Shown here: positions 1-7,847 of the stretch, piece after piece
Numbering within the stretch: position 1 is the first letter of the stretch
How the letters are laid out: each line of letters opens with the position of its first letter
From: CAYURR01 sp964446745
GTDB taxonomy: Bacteria > Bacillota > Clostridia > Lachnospirales > WQUN01
NCBI GenBank assembly: GCA_964446745.1
Contig: CAYURR010000006.1
Span: forward strand, 1-36,696
Length of the DNA stretch: 36,696 nucleotides
Direction: 5' to 3'
Notes under the pieces: generated by a model
Told to the model about the DNA's origin: nothing
Seen by the model: the letters and a program-made list of their open reading frames with translations, nothing else
Database searches by the model: none
Made by a program: the position numbers and the translations under genes

Positions 1-167
1 CGGATGCGATACGCCATGGCAACAGGCTGTTGATGATGAATATGGGCAAGATCATTCTCGATATCTCAGGAGATGAAAAGAAGCAGCTTAAGAAAGCAGA
101 TTTGATTAGCAAGTTTACTGAGCTTGCAGGGGTACAGGAAGAGACAGACGCTATGCTACTGTCGTGA
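1..167 (+). CDS. ABC transporter ATP-binding protein, C-terminal end (5' truncated by window)
   Basis: Reading from base 3, the frame gives 54 residues starting DAIRHGNRLLMMNMGKIILD and stopping at TGA 165-167. A switch-region remnant, then GNRLLMMNMGKI, then a short linker and the ending DAMLLS are what I expect at the C terminus of the ATPase partner of the ABC_sub_bind (TrpX/DUF534-like) uptake systems of Firmicutes. The Walker and signature motifs lie upstream of the window, so the subfamily assignment is inference from the tail alone. It would energise uptake of a small solute at the cytoplasmic face of the membrane. The next gene starts 37 nt downstream with its own ribosome binding site. 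Confidence 0.75.
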   Translation, partial: DAIRHGNRLLMMNMGKIILDISGDEKKQLKKADLISKFTELAGVQEETDAMLLS

Positions 168-204
168 TAGTATAGGACGCTGGCATGGATTGGAGAGTGA
201 CGAA

Positions 205-576
205 ATGGCGAGACCGGAATACGGCACGATAGACGATTACATTAATACATGCGAGCCGAAGATACAGGCGATTTTGCATGAACTGAGGCTATTTATTCAA
301 CAACATGCACCAGATGCCACTGAAAAGATATCGTGGTCGATGCCGACCTTTTATCTAAACGGTAACCTCGTACATTTCATGGCTCATTCCAAGCACATTG
401 GATTTTATCCGGGCTCTGGCGGTATAGAGCATTTTGCGACGGAGTTCGACGAAGCCGGATATAAGTATTCTAAGGGCGCAGTCCAGTTTCCACTGAACAA
501 GCCTCTGCCATATGACCTGATAGGTCGCATAGTCGACTTCAGGGTAGCGGAGAATAAAACAAATAAGAAACGATAA
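205..576 (+). CDS. DUF1801 (YdhG/Fra-like) domain protein
   Basis: This 123-residue cytoplasmic protein starts MARPEYGTIDDYI. The frame is open further upstream, but ATG 205 has a GGAG site (192-195) at good spacing, and the family normally begins just before the DDYI segment. The core motif ISWSMPTFYLNGNLVHF, followed by HIGFYPG and an SKGAVQFPLNKPLP segment, is characteristic of DUF1801/YdhG. B. subtilis Fra (YdhG) in this superfamily is a frataxin-like iron chaperone, but most members have no proven function, so an iron role is only possible. It follows the ABC ATPase by 37 nt and may be co-transcribed with it. No membrane segment or signal peptide is present. Confidence 0.85.
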   Translation: MARPEYGTIDDYINTCEPKIQAILHELRLFIQQHAPDATEKISWSMPTFYLNGNLVHFMAHSKHIGFYPGSGGIEHFATEFDEAGYKYSKGAVQFPLNKPLPYDLIGRIVDFRVAENKTNKKR

Positions 577-618
577 TATTAAATGAAATACTCAGCAGTA
601 AAAGGTTGCCTTACGACC

Positions 619-651
619 ATTATGCAAAGCAGTTCGATTTTTTAGCATAAT
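619..651. promoter_or_regulatory. Inverted repeat upstream of the sugar operon
   Basis: ATTATGC (619-625) and GCATAAT (645-651) form perfect 7-bp arms around a 19-nt loop containing a T-run. The element ends two bases before the candidate -35 of the downstream operon. It could be an operator or a weak terminator for the upstream DUF1801 transcript. The sequence alone does not decide. Confidence 0.35.
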
Positions 652-653
652 AG

Positions 654-683
654 TTGTGAGGCTATATTTATCAGATTTAAAAT
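654..683 (+). promoter_or_regulatory. Candidate sigma-A promoter of the sugar/polyol operon
   Basis: TTGTGA (654-659) and TAAAAT (678-683) are separated by 18 bp. The -10 lies 31 nt before the URO-D family start. Both boxes are imperfect, and the site is chosen because it is the best match in the 138-nt gap. Confidence 0.4.
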
Positions 684-714
684 AAGTGTAGCAGAACACA
701 GAAGGGGTAGAAAT

Positions 715-1776
715 ATGAATATCTTAAAAAACAACTTTACACCTGCGCCGGACAATATCGTAAAGGCGGCGCGTAACCACTGGGTCGACCGTATACCGCT
801 TTATGAGCATGGTATCGGTATGGGGATCATGGAAGCTATCACAGGTAAGGAAATGAACAGTCTGATAGACGGTGATTTTGAGGATAAAAAGGAATGGGTA
901 CGACGCATAGCGGATTTTTATCGTCTGATGGGATACGATTTCTTCAATTTTGATATGAATATAGGTGGAGCAATGCCCGGTGCGGGTGCATTGGGCGGAC
1001 ATGTGGATCCCGTTATAAAGGATCGCTCGGATTTTGAAAAATACCCTTGGGCAGAGCTCTCTGACCTGTTCTTTAACAAATACGGTGTTTATTTCGATGC
1101 ATTGGCGGCAGCATTGCCATCGGATATCAAAGCATTCGGCGGCCCCGGAAACGGCATTTTCGAGTGTGTACAGGAGTTGGTCGGATATGAAGGGCTATGT
1201 TATATAAAAGCCGATGATGAGGAGCTATATGCTGATCTGTTTAAAGCTGTCGGTAAAGTAAATTACACCATCTGGAAGCGATTCCTTGAAAAATATGCAG
1301 ACTGCTATTGTGTGTTCCGTTTTGGTGACGATTTGGGTTTCAAGAGTTCGTCATTGCTGTCCGCAGGAGATATCAAAGAGCATGTGATACCACGGTACGC
1401 CGACATCATCGGCCTTATACATTCAACAGGCAAGCCATTTTTATATCATTCATGCGGAAATATTTTTAACGTAATGGACGATATTATCGATTGTGCAGGA
1501 ATAGACGCGAAGCACTCCAACGAGGATGAGATCGCTCCGTTTTGGGTATGGGTAGAGAAGTATGGAGATAGGATAGGTAATTTCGGTGGTATAGATACAG
1601 ATGCAGTATGCCGCCTGTCAAAGCCGGAGATGAAAGAGTATATCATCGAGGTTGTCGAAAAATCCAAGCATCATGGCGGATTTGCTTTTGGATCAGGAAA
1701 CTCCATACCCGATTATGTGCCGGTGGAAAACTATCTCAACATGAATGAAATCATAAGGGAAATAAGAGGTGAATAA
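715..1776 (+). CDS. Uroporphyrinogen decarboxylase (URO-D) family protein
   Basis: This protein has 353 residues, the usual length for URO-D-fold proteins (TIM barrel). Start ATG 715 has an AGGGG site (703-707). The segment HSTGKPFLYHSCGNIFNVMD near residue 244 carries the His-x-Cys-Gly motif found in the MtaA/MtbA methyltransferase branch, where Cys and His help bind zinc. Further family-like segments are GGPGNGIFE and GIDTDAVCRLSKPEM. It is probably not heme-pathway HemE: it lacks the HemE N-terminal arginine pattern and opens a sugar catabolic cluster. Such non-heme URO-D proteins recur in clostridial carbohydrate loci without a proven reaction. A methyl-group or decarboxylation reaction on a sugar-derived compound is inference. 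Confidence 0.85.
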   Translation: MNILKNNFTPAPDNIVKAARNHWVDRIPLYEHGIGMGIMEAITGKEMNSLIDGDFEDKKEWVRRIADFYRLMGYDFFNFDMNIGGAMPGAGALGGHVDPVIKDRSDFEKYPWAELSDLFFNKYGVYFDALAAALPSDIKAFGGPGNGIFECVQELVGYEGLCYIKADDEELYADLFKAVGKVNYTIWKRFLEKYADCYCVFRFGDDLGFKSSSLLSAGDIKEHVIPRYADIIGLIHSTGKPFLYHSCGNIFNVMDDIIDCAGIDAKHSNEDEIAPFWVWVEKYGDRIGNFGGIDTDAVCRLSKPEMKEYIIEVVEKSKHHGGFAFGSGNSIPDYVPVENYLNMNEIIREIRGE

Positions 1777-1788
1777 TTCATATAAGCA

Positions 1789-1817
1789 TTGACGGCTCTG
1801 CGCCACAGTGCTACTAT
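1789..1817 (+). promoter_or_regulatory. Possible internal promoter before the aldolase gene
   Basis: TTGACG (1789-1794) and TACTAT (1812-1817) are 17 bp apart in the 77-nt gap between the URO-D family gene and the aldolase. The -35 matches five of six consensus positions and the -10 four. The larger gap here, compared with the tight junctions downstream, agrees with separate initiation. Confidence 0.35.
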
Positions 1818-1853
1818 TGATAAAAGTAAAACGATTAACATAGGAGGCTACAA

Positions 1854-2744
1854 ATGGCACTGGTAAATCCGCTTTCGTTTATATCGAAGGCAAGGGAGCT
1901 TGGGGTGGCTATTGCGTCGTTCAACATACATAACCTCGAGACCGTTCAGGCCGTAGTCGAGGGTGCGGAGGCCGAGCGTTGCCCTGTTATCATACAGACA
2001 ACACCGGGCACGTTGAAACATGCGGGAATACCGTATATAGCCGCGATCGTAAAGGCAGCATCGGAGCTAACAGACATCCCGATTGCGCTGCATGTGGATC
2101 ATTGCACGAGTTTTGAGACGATCATGCAATGCATACGCTACGGTTACACATCAGTGATGATTGACTCCGCACATTTACCGTATGAAGAAAATGTCGCGAT
2201 GGTTAAAAAGGTCGTGGAGATCGGTAGGGCTGTGGGTGTATGTGTGGAGGGTGAGCTCGGACGCATAGGTGGCACAGAGGAACTGTTAAATGTAGATGAA
2301 TGCGACGCGACGTTCACGGTTCCTGAGGAGGCCGAGGATTTTGTAAAGCAGACGGGTATAGACATTCTTGCGATAGCCATAGGTACTGCGCATGGTGAGT
2401 ACAAGGGCGAGCCGCAGCTGGACTTTGAAAGGCTGTCGGCGATACGAGGACTCGTGGATGTGCCGCTCGTGTTGCATGGTGCGTCGGGCGTGCCCGATTA
2501 TCAGATCACGGAATCGCTGCGTCGGGGCATTTGTAAGATCAATATTGCCACCGAGCTAAAGATACCGATGGCGCAGGCGATCTTTGATAGGCTCACCGCT
2601 AACGGAATGCATATTACGAAACCGGCTGAGAGCGATCCACGTCACTATATGGGAGCTGCAAAGGACGCAGTTCGCCAGGTCGTCAGAGACAAGATCCGCC
2701 TATGCGGCGGTACGGGTCTCGCCGACAGGCTCAGACAAGACTGA
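1854..2744 (+). CDS. Class II ketose-bisphosphate aldolase (GatY/KbaY/Fba-like)
   Basis: The 296-residue zinc-dependent TIM-barrel aldolase is full length. Catalytic Asp and a zinc His lie in LHVDHC (residues about 79-84). The other zinc ligands are in GTAHGEYK (about 180) and LHGASG (about 208). GELGRIGGTE supplies a further metal/substrate loop. The phosphate-binding segment INIATELK resembles tagatose-bisphosphate aldolases (GatY/KbaY) more than the NIDTD version of glycolytic FbaA. It should cleave a ketose phosphate to dihydroxyacetone phosphate and an aldehyde. The ribosome binding site is AGGAGG just before ATG 1854, and the FGGY kinase starts 16 nt after the stop. The substrate stereochemistry cannot be told from sequence. 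Confidence 0.9.
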   Translation: MALVNPLSFISKARELGVAIASFNIHNLETVQAVVEGAEAERCPVIIQTTPGTLKHAGIPYIAAIVKAASELTDIPIALHVDHCTSFETIMQCIRYGYTSVMIDSAHLPYEENVAMVKKVVEIGRAVGVCVEGELGRIGGTEELLNVDECDATFTVPEEAEDFVKQTGIDILAIAIGTAHGEYKGEPQLDFERLSAIRGLVDVPLVLHGASGVPDYQITESLRRGICKINIATELKIPMAQAIFDRLTANGMHITKPAESDPRHYMGAAKDAVRQVVRDKIRLCGGTGLADRLRQD

Positions 2745-2760
2745 GGCGGGAGGCTCGAGA

Positions 2761-4236
2761 ATGCTCATAGGTATTGACATAGGCACATCGGCCTGCAAGG
2801 TCGCGGCATTTGACATAGAAGGGCATTGCGTGGCCGACGAGACAGTCGGCTATAAAGTATATTATCCGCGTGATGGATACGCGGAGCAGAATCCGAACGA
2901 ATGGTATGACGCTGTGTGTACCGGATTAAAGCAGCTGCTGGCCCGTATAGATGCAGATTCGATTGAGGGAATAGGGATAGACGGGCAGAGTTGGTCATGC
3001 ATACCGGTAGATAGGGATGGTAATGTATTACATAACACACCTATATGGTTTGACATGCGCGCGACCGATGAATGCTCGTGGATAGAGGAACACATTGGCA
3101 CAGACACTGTGTTCAATGTGTCAAAGAATCCCGTTAAGCCCTCATACACGACCCCGAAGGCACTCTGGTTCCGAAATAATATGCCCGAGGTATATCATAG
3201 TACATACATGTTTTTACAAAGTAACGCGTATATCGCATACAAGCTTACGGGTGTATTTACGCAGGACAAATCCCAAGGATACGGACATTTCTTCTACGAT
3301 ATGGAAAGCGGACGTTATAACGATAGCCTGGCTGAGAGATTGGGGCTCGATCTCGATAAATTTCCGTGCGAGGAAAACGGAGGACTTACAGACTGCCATG
3401 CGGTTATTGGGGAGGTCACGCGCAAGGCCGCCCAGGAAACAGGGTTAAGACAGGGCACTACGGTCGTTGCGGGCGGATTGGATGCCGCGTGCGGTACATT
3501 AGGAGCCGGGGTATACAAACCCGGGCAGACGCAAGAACAGGGCGGCCAAGCCGGAGGTATGAGCATTTGCACCGATAGTGCTCTCGCTCATAACGCGCTC
3601 ATCTTGAGCAATCATGTCGTGCCGGGATATTGGCTGCTGCAGGGCGGTACGGTAGCGGGCGGCGGTGGGCTCAAATGGTTCCGTGAGCAGTTTGTGGACG
3701 GGGGATTTGACGAGATTAACGAGATCGCGGGTATGGTACCACCGGCCTCTGACGGGATGATATTCCTACCATATATGAATGGTGAGCGTTCGCCAATATG
3801 GGATCCGAATGCGAAAGGTGTATACTACGGCGTTAACTTTTCAAAGACCAAGGGCCATTTTGCACGGGCTACAATGGAAGGCACAGCGTATGCGTTGCGT
3901 CACAACCTTGAGACCGCTGAGGATGTCGGCGCACGTATGGAACGTATGCACGCCATAGGCGGCGCATGCAACAGTGCGCTCTGGATGCATATTAAAGCCG
4001 ATATTACGGGTGTACCGATCAAAACCGTCGATAATGACAACGCGACCGCGCTCGGCGCAGCCATGCTCGGCGGGGTAGGCGCAGGTTTGTATAAGGACTT
4101 CGCGGAGGCTGTGACACGCTGCGTGAGATTTAAAGACAGCTACGAGCCCGATGCTGCGAATGCGGAGATATATCATCGTGCGTACGATAAATATAGGCGT
4201 ATCTATGAGGCCTTGAAGGAGGAAATGAGCCGATGA
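2761..4236 (+). CDS. FGGY-family carbohydrate kinase (xylulokinase-like)
   Basis: The protein has 491 residues, typical of FGGY kinases. ATG 2761 (MLIGIDIGTSACKVAAFD) is chosen over the longer open frame because it starts at the first actin-fold phosphate loop and has a GGGAGG site. Further family landmarks are IGIDGQSWSC (about residue 75), a central GGLDAACGTLGAG, and the C-terminal IGGACNSALWMHIKADITGV (about residue 400), the FGGY signature that closes the ATP site. It transfers phosphate from ATP to a sugar, most likely a ketose, feeding the neighbouring aldolase. XylB is the nearest recognisable relative, but FGGY substrate specificity drifts widely and no xylose isomerase is present. 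Its stop overlaps the dehydrogenase start (ATGA). Confidence 0.88.
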   Translation: MLIGIDIGTSACKVAAFDIEGHCVADETVGYKVYYPRDGYAEQNPNEWYDAVCTGLKQLLARIDADSIEGIGIDGQSWSCIPVDRDGNVLHNTPIWFDMRATDECSWIEEHIGTDTVFNVSKNPVKPSYTTPKALWFRNNMPEVYHSTYMFLQSNAYIAYKLTGVFTQDKSQGYGHFFYDMESGRYNDSLAERLGLDLDKFPCEENGGLTDCHAVIGEVTRKAAQETGLRQGTTVVAGGLDAACGTLGAGVYKPGQTQEQGGQAGGMSICTDSALAHNALILSNHVVPGYWLLQGGTVAGGGGLKWFREQFVDGGFDEINEIAGMVPPASDGMIFLPYMNGERSPIWDPNAKGVYYGVNFSKTKGHFARATMEGTAYALRHNLETAEDVGARMERMHAIGGACNSALWMHIKADITGVPIKTVDNDNATALGAAMLGGVGAGLYKDFAEAVTRCVRFKDSYEPDAANAEIYHRAYDKYRRIYEALKEEMSR

Positions 4237-5261
4237 AAATGATGAAGGCAGGCATTTTGCATGCAAAGGGTGATATCCGCGTGGGCGAAATGCCGATCCC
4301 CGAGATTTCGGATAACGAGGTGCTCGTGCGTGTAAAAGCGACAGGCATTTGCGGCAGTGATTTGCCGCGCGTACTCGGCGATGGCGCGCACTTTTTTCCG
4401 ATTGTACTCGGGCATGAATTCGCAGGCGAGATAGCAGAGATAGGTAAAAACGTTCAGGGCTTTGAGATCGGTGACCGGGTATCGGGTGCACCATTGATAC
4501 CGTGCCTGAAATGTGCGGACTGCCAAAACGGGGATTACTCGCTCTGCAAGCACTATACCTTTGCAGGATCACGTATACAGGGCAGCTTCGCCGAATATGT
4601 TAAACTCCCCGCGATCAATGCGATCAAATTTGACAATACGATACCGTATAAACAGGCCGCATTCTTTGAGCCGTCGACAGTAGCTATCCATGGCCTTCAA
4701 TGCGCGGGTTATAAGGGCGGCGGAGACGTCGCGGTATTGGGCGGTGGTACGATAGGCTTATTTACTATGCAGTGGGCGAAGATATTCGGTGCGAAGAGTG
4801 TTACGGTATTTGATATCTCTGACGAACGCTTATCCCTTGCCGCAAAGCTCGGCGCGGATGTAACCGTCAACACGACAACTTCCGAAGCCGAGGGGCGTTT
4901 TCAATATGTGTTCGAAACGGCCGGGCAGACTGCGACGATGCAGCAGGCGTTTGAGTTGGCTGGCAATAAAGCCTCCGTATGCTTTATCGGTACGCCGCAT
5001 AAGGAATTGACCTTTACACCGCGCCAGTGGGAAAACATGAATAGGAAGGAATTCCGGCTCACGGGCTCATGGATGAGCTATTCCGCACCGTTTCCTGGTG
5101 ATGAGTGGAGCCTTACCGCGCATTATTTCAGCACTGGTCAACTAAAATTTGACGAGAGTATGATATTTAAGACATTTAACCTCGATGATATCGATAAGGC
5201 GTTCGAGCTTTTTAGAAATCCTTCAGAGGTCAAGGGTAAGGTAATGCTAATAAATGCATAA
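4233..5261 (+). CDS. Zinc-dependent medium-chain dehydrogenase (polyol / galactitol-1-phosphate dehydrogenase-like)
   Basis: This is a 342-residue MDR-family enzyme. Catalytic zinc ligands lie in GICGSD (about residue 39) and GHEF (about 60). The structural zinc site CLKCADCQNGDYSLC lies around residues 91-105. The Rossmann motif VLGGGTIGL is near residue 168 with an acidic end (VFDISDE), pointing to NAD+ as cofactor. The overall pattern resembles GatD and sorbitol dehydrogenases, which oxidise a polyol or polyol phosphate to the ketose. The start overlaps the kinase stop by 4 nt, so the two are translationally coupled. In this operon it probably makes the ketose (phosphate) used by the kinase and aldolase. 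The substrate is inferred only. Confidence 0.88.
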   Translation: MKMMKAGILHAKGDIRVGEMPIPEISDNEVLVRVKATGICGSDLPRVLGDGAHFFPIVLGHEFAGEIAEIGKNVQGFEIGDRVSGAPLIPCLKCADCQNGDYSLCKHYTFAGSRIQGSFAEYVKLPAINAIKFDNTIPYKQAAFFEPSTVAIHGLQCAGYKGGGDVAVLGGGTIGLFTMQWAKIFGAKSVTVFDISDERLSLAAKLGADVTVNTTTSEAEGRFQYVFETAGQTATMQQAFELAGNKASVCFIGTPHKELTFTPRQWENMNRKEFRLTGSWMSYSAPFPGDEWSLTAHYFSTGQLKFDESMIFKTFNLDDIDKAFELFRNPSEVKGKVMLINA

Positions 5262-5281
5262 AAGAGTAGGGGGAGATTTTT

Positions 5282-6262
5282 GTGATCACGCTGTATAATG
5301 GTGAGCGTATGCCATGTATCGGTATGGGGACGTTCGGATCGGACAGGTTTACGCCTGAGCAGGTATCTGCGGCTGTGGCCGGTGCGATACGCTGCGGCTA
5401 TAGGCTGTTTGACTGTGCGGCGATCTATGGTAACGAGGACTTGATCGGAAGGGTGTTTGACGATGCGATCAAGGAAGGAGTTGTGAAGCGTGAAGAATTG
5501 TTCATTACCTCGAAGGTATGGAACGACATGCATTGTGACGGGAATGTGCTCTTAAGCTGTGCAAAGACGCTGCGCGACCTAAGGCTTACATATATCGACA
5601 TGTACTTTGTACATTGGCCGTTTCCGAACTATCACGCACCGGGCTGTGACGGAGACAGTCGCAATCCGGACTCCAAGCCGTTTTCAGTCGAGGAATTCAT
5701 TAACACTTGGCGGCAGATGGAAAGGCTCGCGGATATGGGGCTCGTGCGTCACCTCGGTATGTCAAACATGACGATCCCGAAACTCGAAGCCGTATTGCCG
5801 CTGTGTAGGATCAAGCCTGCAGCTTTAGAGATGGAGCTGCACCCGAGCTTCCAGCAGCCTGAGCTGTTTAAATACTGCACGGACAGAAAAATACAACCGA
5901 TTGGCTTTTGCCCAATAGGCTCACCTACGCGCCCGGACAGGGATAAGACTGCCGACGACGTTGTGGACATCCAGATGCCTGAGGTAGTGGAGATAGCGCG
6001 TGCGCACAATGTACATCCGGCCATCGTCTGCTTGAAATGGGCTGTGCAAAGGGGACAGATACCCATACCATTCTCAGTGTATGAAAATGAGTATGAAAGC
6101 AACCTACGCTGCGTGACCGAGGATCCGCTAACAGACGCAGAAATGACTATGCTCGCAAAGGCCGATAAAAATTGCCGCCTCATAAAGGGTCAGGTGTTCC
6201 TATGGGAGGGCGCAAAGGACTGGACAGATCTCTGGGATCTGGACGGGACGATTACACGATAA
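5282..6262 (+). CDS. Aldo/keto reductase
   Basis: This 326-residue single-domain AKR barrel starts at GTG 5282, supported by a GGGGGAG site (5268-5274). The catalytic tetrad is visible: Asp and Tyr in LFDCAAIYGNE (about residues 43-48), Lys in ITSKVWND (about 77), and His in VHWPFPN (about 110). The cofactor-binding C terminus is present but diverges from the standard IPKS motif, reading IPIPFSVYE where the 2'-phosphate-binding loop normally sits. NADPH preference is therefore uncertain. It is the last gene of the sugar operon, 20 nt after the dehydrogenase and directly before a strong terminator. It likely reduces an aldehyde or interconverts a sugar and its polyol. Confidence 0.9.
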   Translation: MITLYNGERMPCIGMGTFGSDRFTPEQVSAAVAGAIRCGYRLFDCAAIYGNEDLIGRVFDDAIKEGVVKREELFITSKVWNDMHCDGNVLLSCAKTLRDLRLTYIDMYFVHWPFPNYHAPGCDGDSRNPDSKPFSVEEFINTWRQMERLADMGLVRHLGMSNMTIPKLEAVLPLCRIKPAALEMELHPSFQQPELFKYCTDRKIQPIGFCPIGSPTRPDRDKTADDVVDIQMPEVVEIARAHNVHPAIVCLKWAVQRGQIPIPFSVYENEYESNLRCVTEDPLTDAEMTMLAKADKNCRLIKGQVFLWEGAKDWTDLWDLDGTITR

Positions 6263-6268
6263 AAATAC

Positions 6269-6323
6269 AGCCTTGTGGCCGGCACGGTATGGAATTTAGT
6301 GTGCTTGGTCACAAGGCTTTTTT
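6269..6323. terminator. Bidirectional rho-independent terminator
   Basis: AGCCTTGTG (6269-6277) pairs perfectly with CACAAGGCT (6310-6318), with an inner GCAC/GTGC pairing. TTTTTT follows on the + strand and a TATTTTTA tract on the - strand. It separates the convergent aldo/keto reductase and methyltransferase genes. Confidence 0.9.
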
Positions 6324-6325
6324 AC

Positions 6326-6874
6326 TTAGCCGATTATCAAAGGCTTCTTGGCATCAATGATGATTGATACCATACCTAATTCATTTATACTATTCCTAGT
6401 ATCAAATCTAAATGAGCGACCGATTTTCCCGTCGGCTTCATTCCAATACTTATAGTGGAAAATGCCGTTTTCATCACAGTACTCAAGCAAATCTACTACA
6501 AAGTCGGCTTGCTCGAATACGTCTTTTAATGATATATAATCGTATACAATTTTATGTGTATATGCGGGGTGAGTGGGATCGCCGTTGCCCCCGATCTGAA
6601 CTATGTTTTGATACCATTCATTTCTGAAGTTTCTATCTGGGACGGCTACGCGCATATAGCCTCCACATTCTAAATAGTCAAAACAATTCTTCGCGGCGAT
6701 GATGCCTTCGTCTTTGGTCATGTGTTCCCATACATGTTCAGCGAGCATTGCGGTGATGTTTTCTTCTTGTGATATCCGCTCGAAATCAGAACGTTGTAAA
6801 ACATTGAGATCTGTTTCCTGCGTGCTTATCCAGCCATCCATGACTGTATTCCCTGCTCCTATGATTATTTTCAA
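6326..6874 (-). CDS. Predicted class I SAM-dependent methyltransferase-like protein
   Basis: The protein has 182 residues, starting at TTG 6874 with a GAGGGAG site. The segment MLAEHVWEHMTKDEG, followed by CFDYLECGGYMRVAVPDRNF, matches the motif-IV/V region (xxEHVxEH ... L+pGGxxRxxVPD) of predicted SAM methyltransferases acting in sugar or surface modification. The N-terminal glycine-rich SAM loop is short and atypical (IIIGAGNTVMDGW), so the protein is compact for the fold. The start codon overlaps the preceding GNAT stop in a TTGA tetranucleotide, so the two are coupled. The substrate is unknown. The gene ends at the bidirectional terminator. Confidence 0.75.
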   Translation of the reverse strand: MKIIIGAGNTVMDGWISTQETDLNVLQRSDFERISQEENITAMLAEHVWEHMTKDEGIIAAKNCFDYLECGGYMRVAVPDRNFRNEWYQNIVQIGGNGDPTHPAYTHKIVYDYISLKDVFEQADFVVDLLEYCDENGIFHYKYWNEADGKIGRSFRFDTRNSINELGMVSIIIDAKKPLIIG

Positions 6875-7725
6875 GATATTTCTCCCTCAACACTAATCTG
6901 CAGTAAATACGAATGGCCATTGACCTCCATGCCGTATTTTTTATAGAACGCTTGACCCTGCTCATTCCAATCAACGGCATATAGATATGCGTACTCTTCA
7001 TCTGTGTTCTCAAATACCATGTCTATAGCCCGGTTTAATATTATGTTTCCATACCCCTTACGCTGGTGCTTTGTAGAGACTGCCATAATGTCGATCTCCG
7101 CGTTCTTTCTCCAATACAAGCCTATTAATTCATCGTTCTTCCAAAATGCCTCAAAGGATTGCACATCGTTGCGATCCTTGAATTGCGTCATACATCCATC
7201 CTTGTTCCCTCTGAAATTTGGCGGTGGCGACACAAATGTCATGGCTTCGTCCAAAAGCATTAGATATTCATCGATATGCTCCGGTTCATAAGGCCTTATT
7301 ATCAAAGATTGTTTGCCATTACTAATATGCTTTTCACGCCGCATTATAAATTCAATTGATGCGTAATCGTGTTTACCGCCGGTTATGGTGTTAAAAGTCT
7401 GCTTTATATAACCGATGATCCTTCGATTATCATTCCATATCCATATAATTGGGGATGTTTTAGTTGATTTATGTAATGCCTCGTTAATTAAATCGCATAT
7501 TTCATGATTATATATATCTGTATCCTCATTACATGCGATGTGTATGCGTAAGTTGTCTTCGAAGATGCAGGCCGAAAACACTCCGTCATACGTACCCTCA
7601 CCAAGTATCTCAAAAATCACTTGGTTGAGGGTATTTATATTTTGAAGGAATACATTCCGTTCGCCGCTATCTATTTTAGCTATCTGCAAGGCGGCATAAT
7701 CAATGGCAGCTTGTGAATTGTGCAT
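6871..7725 (-). CDS. GNAT-family N-acetyltransferase
   Basis: This is a 284-residue protein. ATG 7725 is chosen because GGGGGGAG lies six bases upstream; the frame stays open for 25 more codons without a better site. The C-terminal half is a canonical GNAT domain: LIIRPYEPEHIDEY opens it, and the acetyl-CoA pyrophosphate loop is VSTKHQRKGYGNII (Q-R-K-G-Y-G). YAVDWNEQGQAFYKKYGMEV is the closing motif. The N-terminal 120 residues resemble a degenerate companion domain with no clear acetyl-CoA loop. A good promoter lies upstream. It is co-transcribed with the overlapping methyltransferase. The acceptor substrate is unknown. Confidence 0.85.
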   Translation of the reverse strand: MHNSQAAIDYAALQIAKIDSGERNVFLQNINTLNQVIFEILGEGTYDGVFSACIFEDNLRIHIACNEDTDIYNHEICDLINEALHKSTKTSPIIWIWNDNRRIIGYIKQTFNTITGGKHDYASIEFIMRREKHISNGKQSLIIRPYEPEHIDEYLMLLDEAMTFVSPPPNFRGNKDGCMTQFKDRNDVQSFEAFWKNDELIGLYWRKNAEIDIMAVSTKHQRKGYGNIILNRAIDMVFENTDEEYAYLYAVDWNEQGQAFYKKYGMEVNGHSYLLQISVEGEIS

Positions 7726-7759
7726 GTTTAGCTCCCCCCGTTTATGATTGCATGAATTA

Positions 7760-7788
7760 TTTATAGCAGAAATGTAATAATTTTTCAA
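7760..7788 (-). promoter_or_regulatory. Sigma-A promoter of the GNAT/methyltransferase pair
   Basis: On the - strand TTGAAA (7783-7788) and TATAAA (7760-7765) are exactly 17 bp apart, 34 bp upstream of the GNAT start. The spacer is AT-rich. This is a good housekeeping-type match. Confidence 0.65.
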
Positions 7789-7847
7789 AAAAATATGCAT
7801 TATTATATAGGTTGTTTTGAATATTACGATTGAAGGGAGAAATATCT

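Noticed and set aside
715..1776. HemE uroporphyrinogen decarboxylase of heme synthesis
   Set aside because: The protein carries the His-x-Cys-Gly motif of the methyltransferase branch and sits in a sugar operon with no heme genes.
3841..4572. Long open frame of 243 codons on the - strand across the kinase and dehydrogenase
   Set aside because: It lies entirely under two well-supported + strand genes, has no family motifs and no ribosome binding site.
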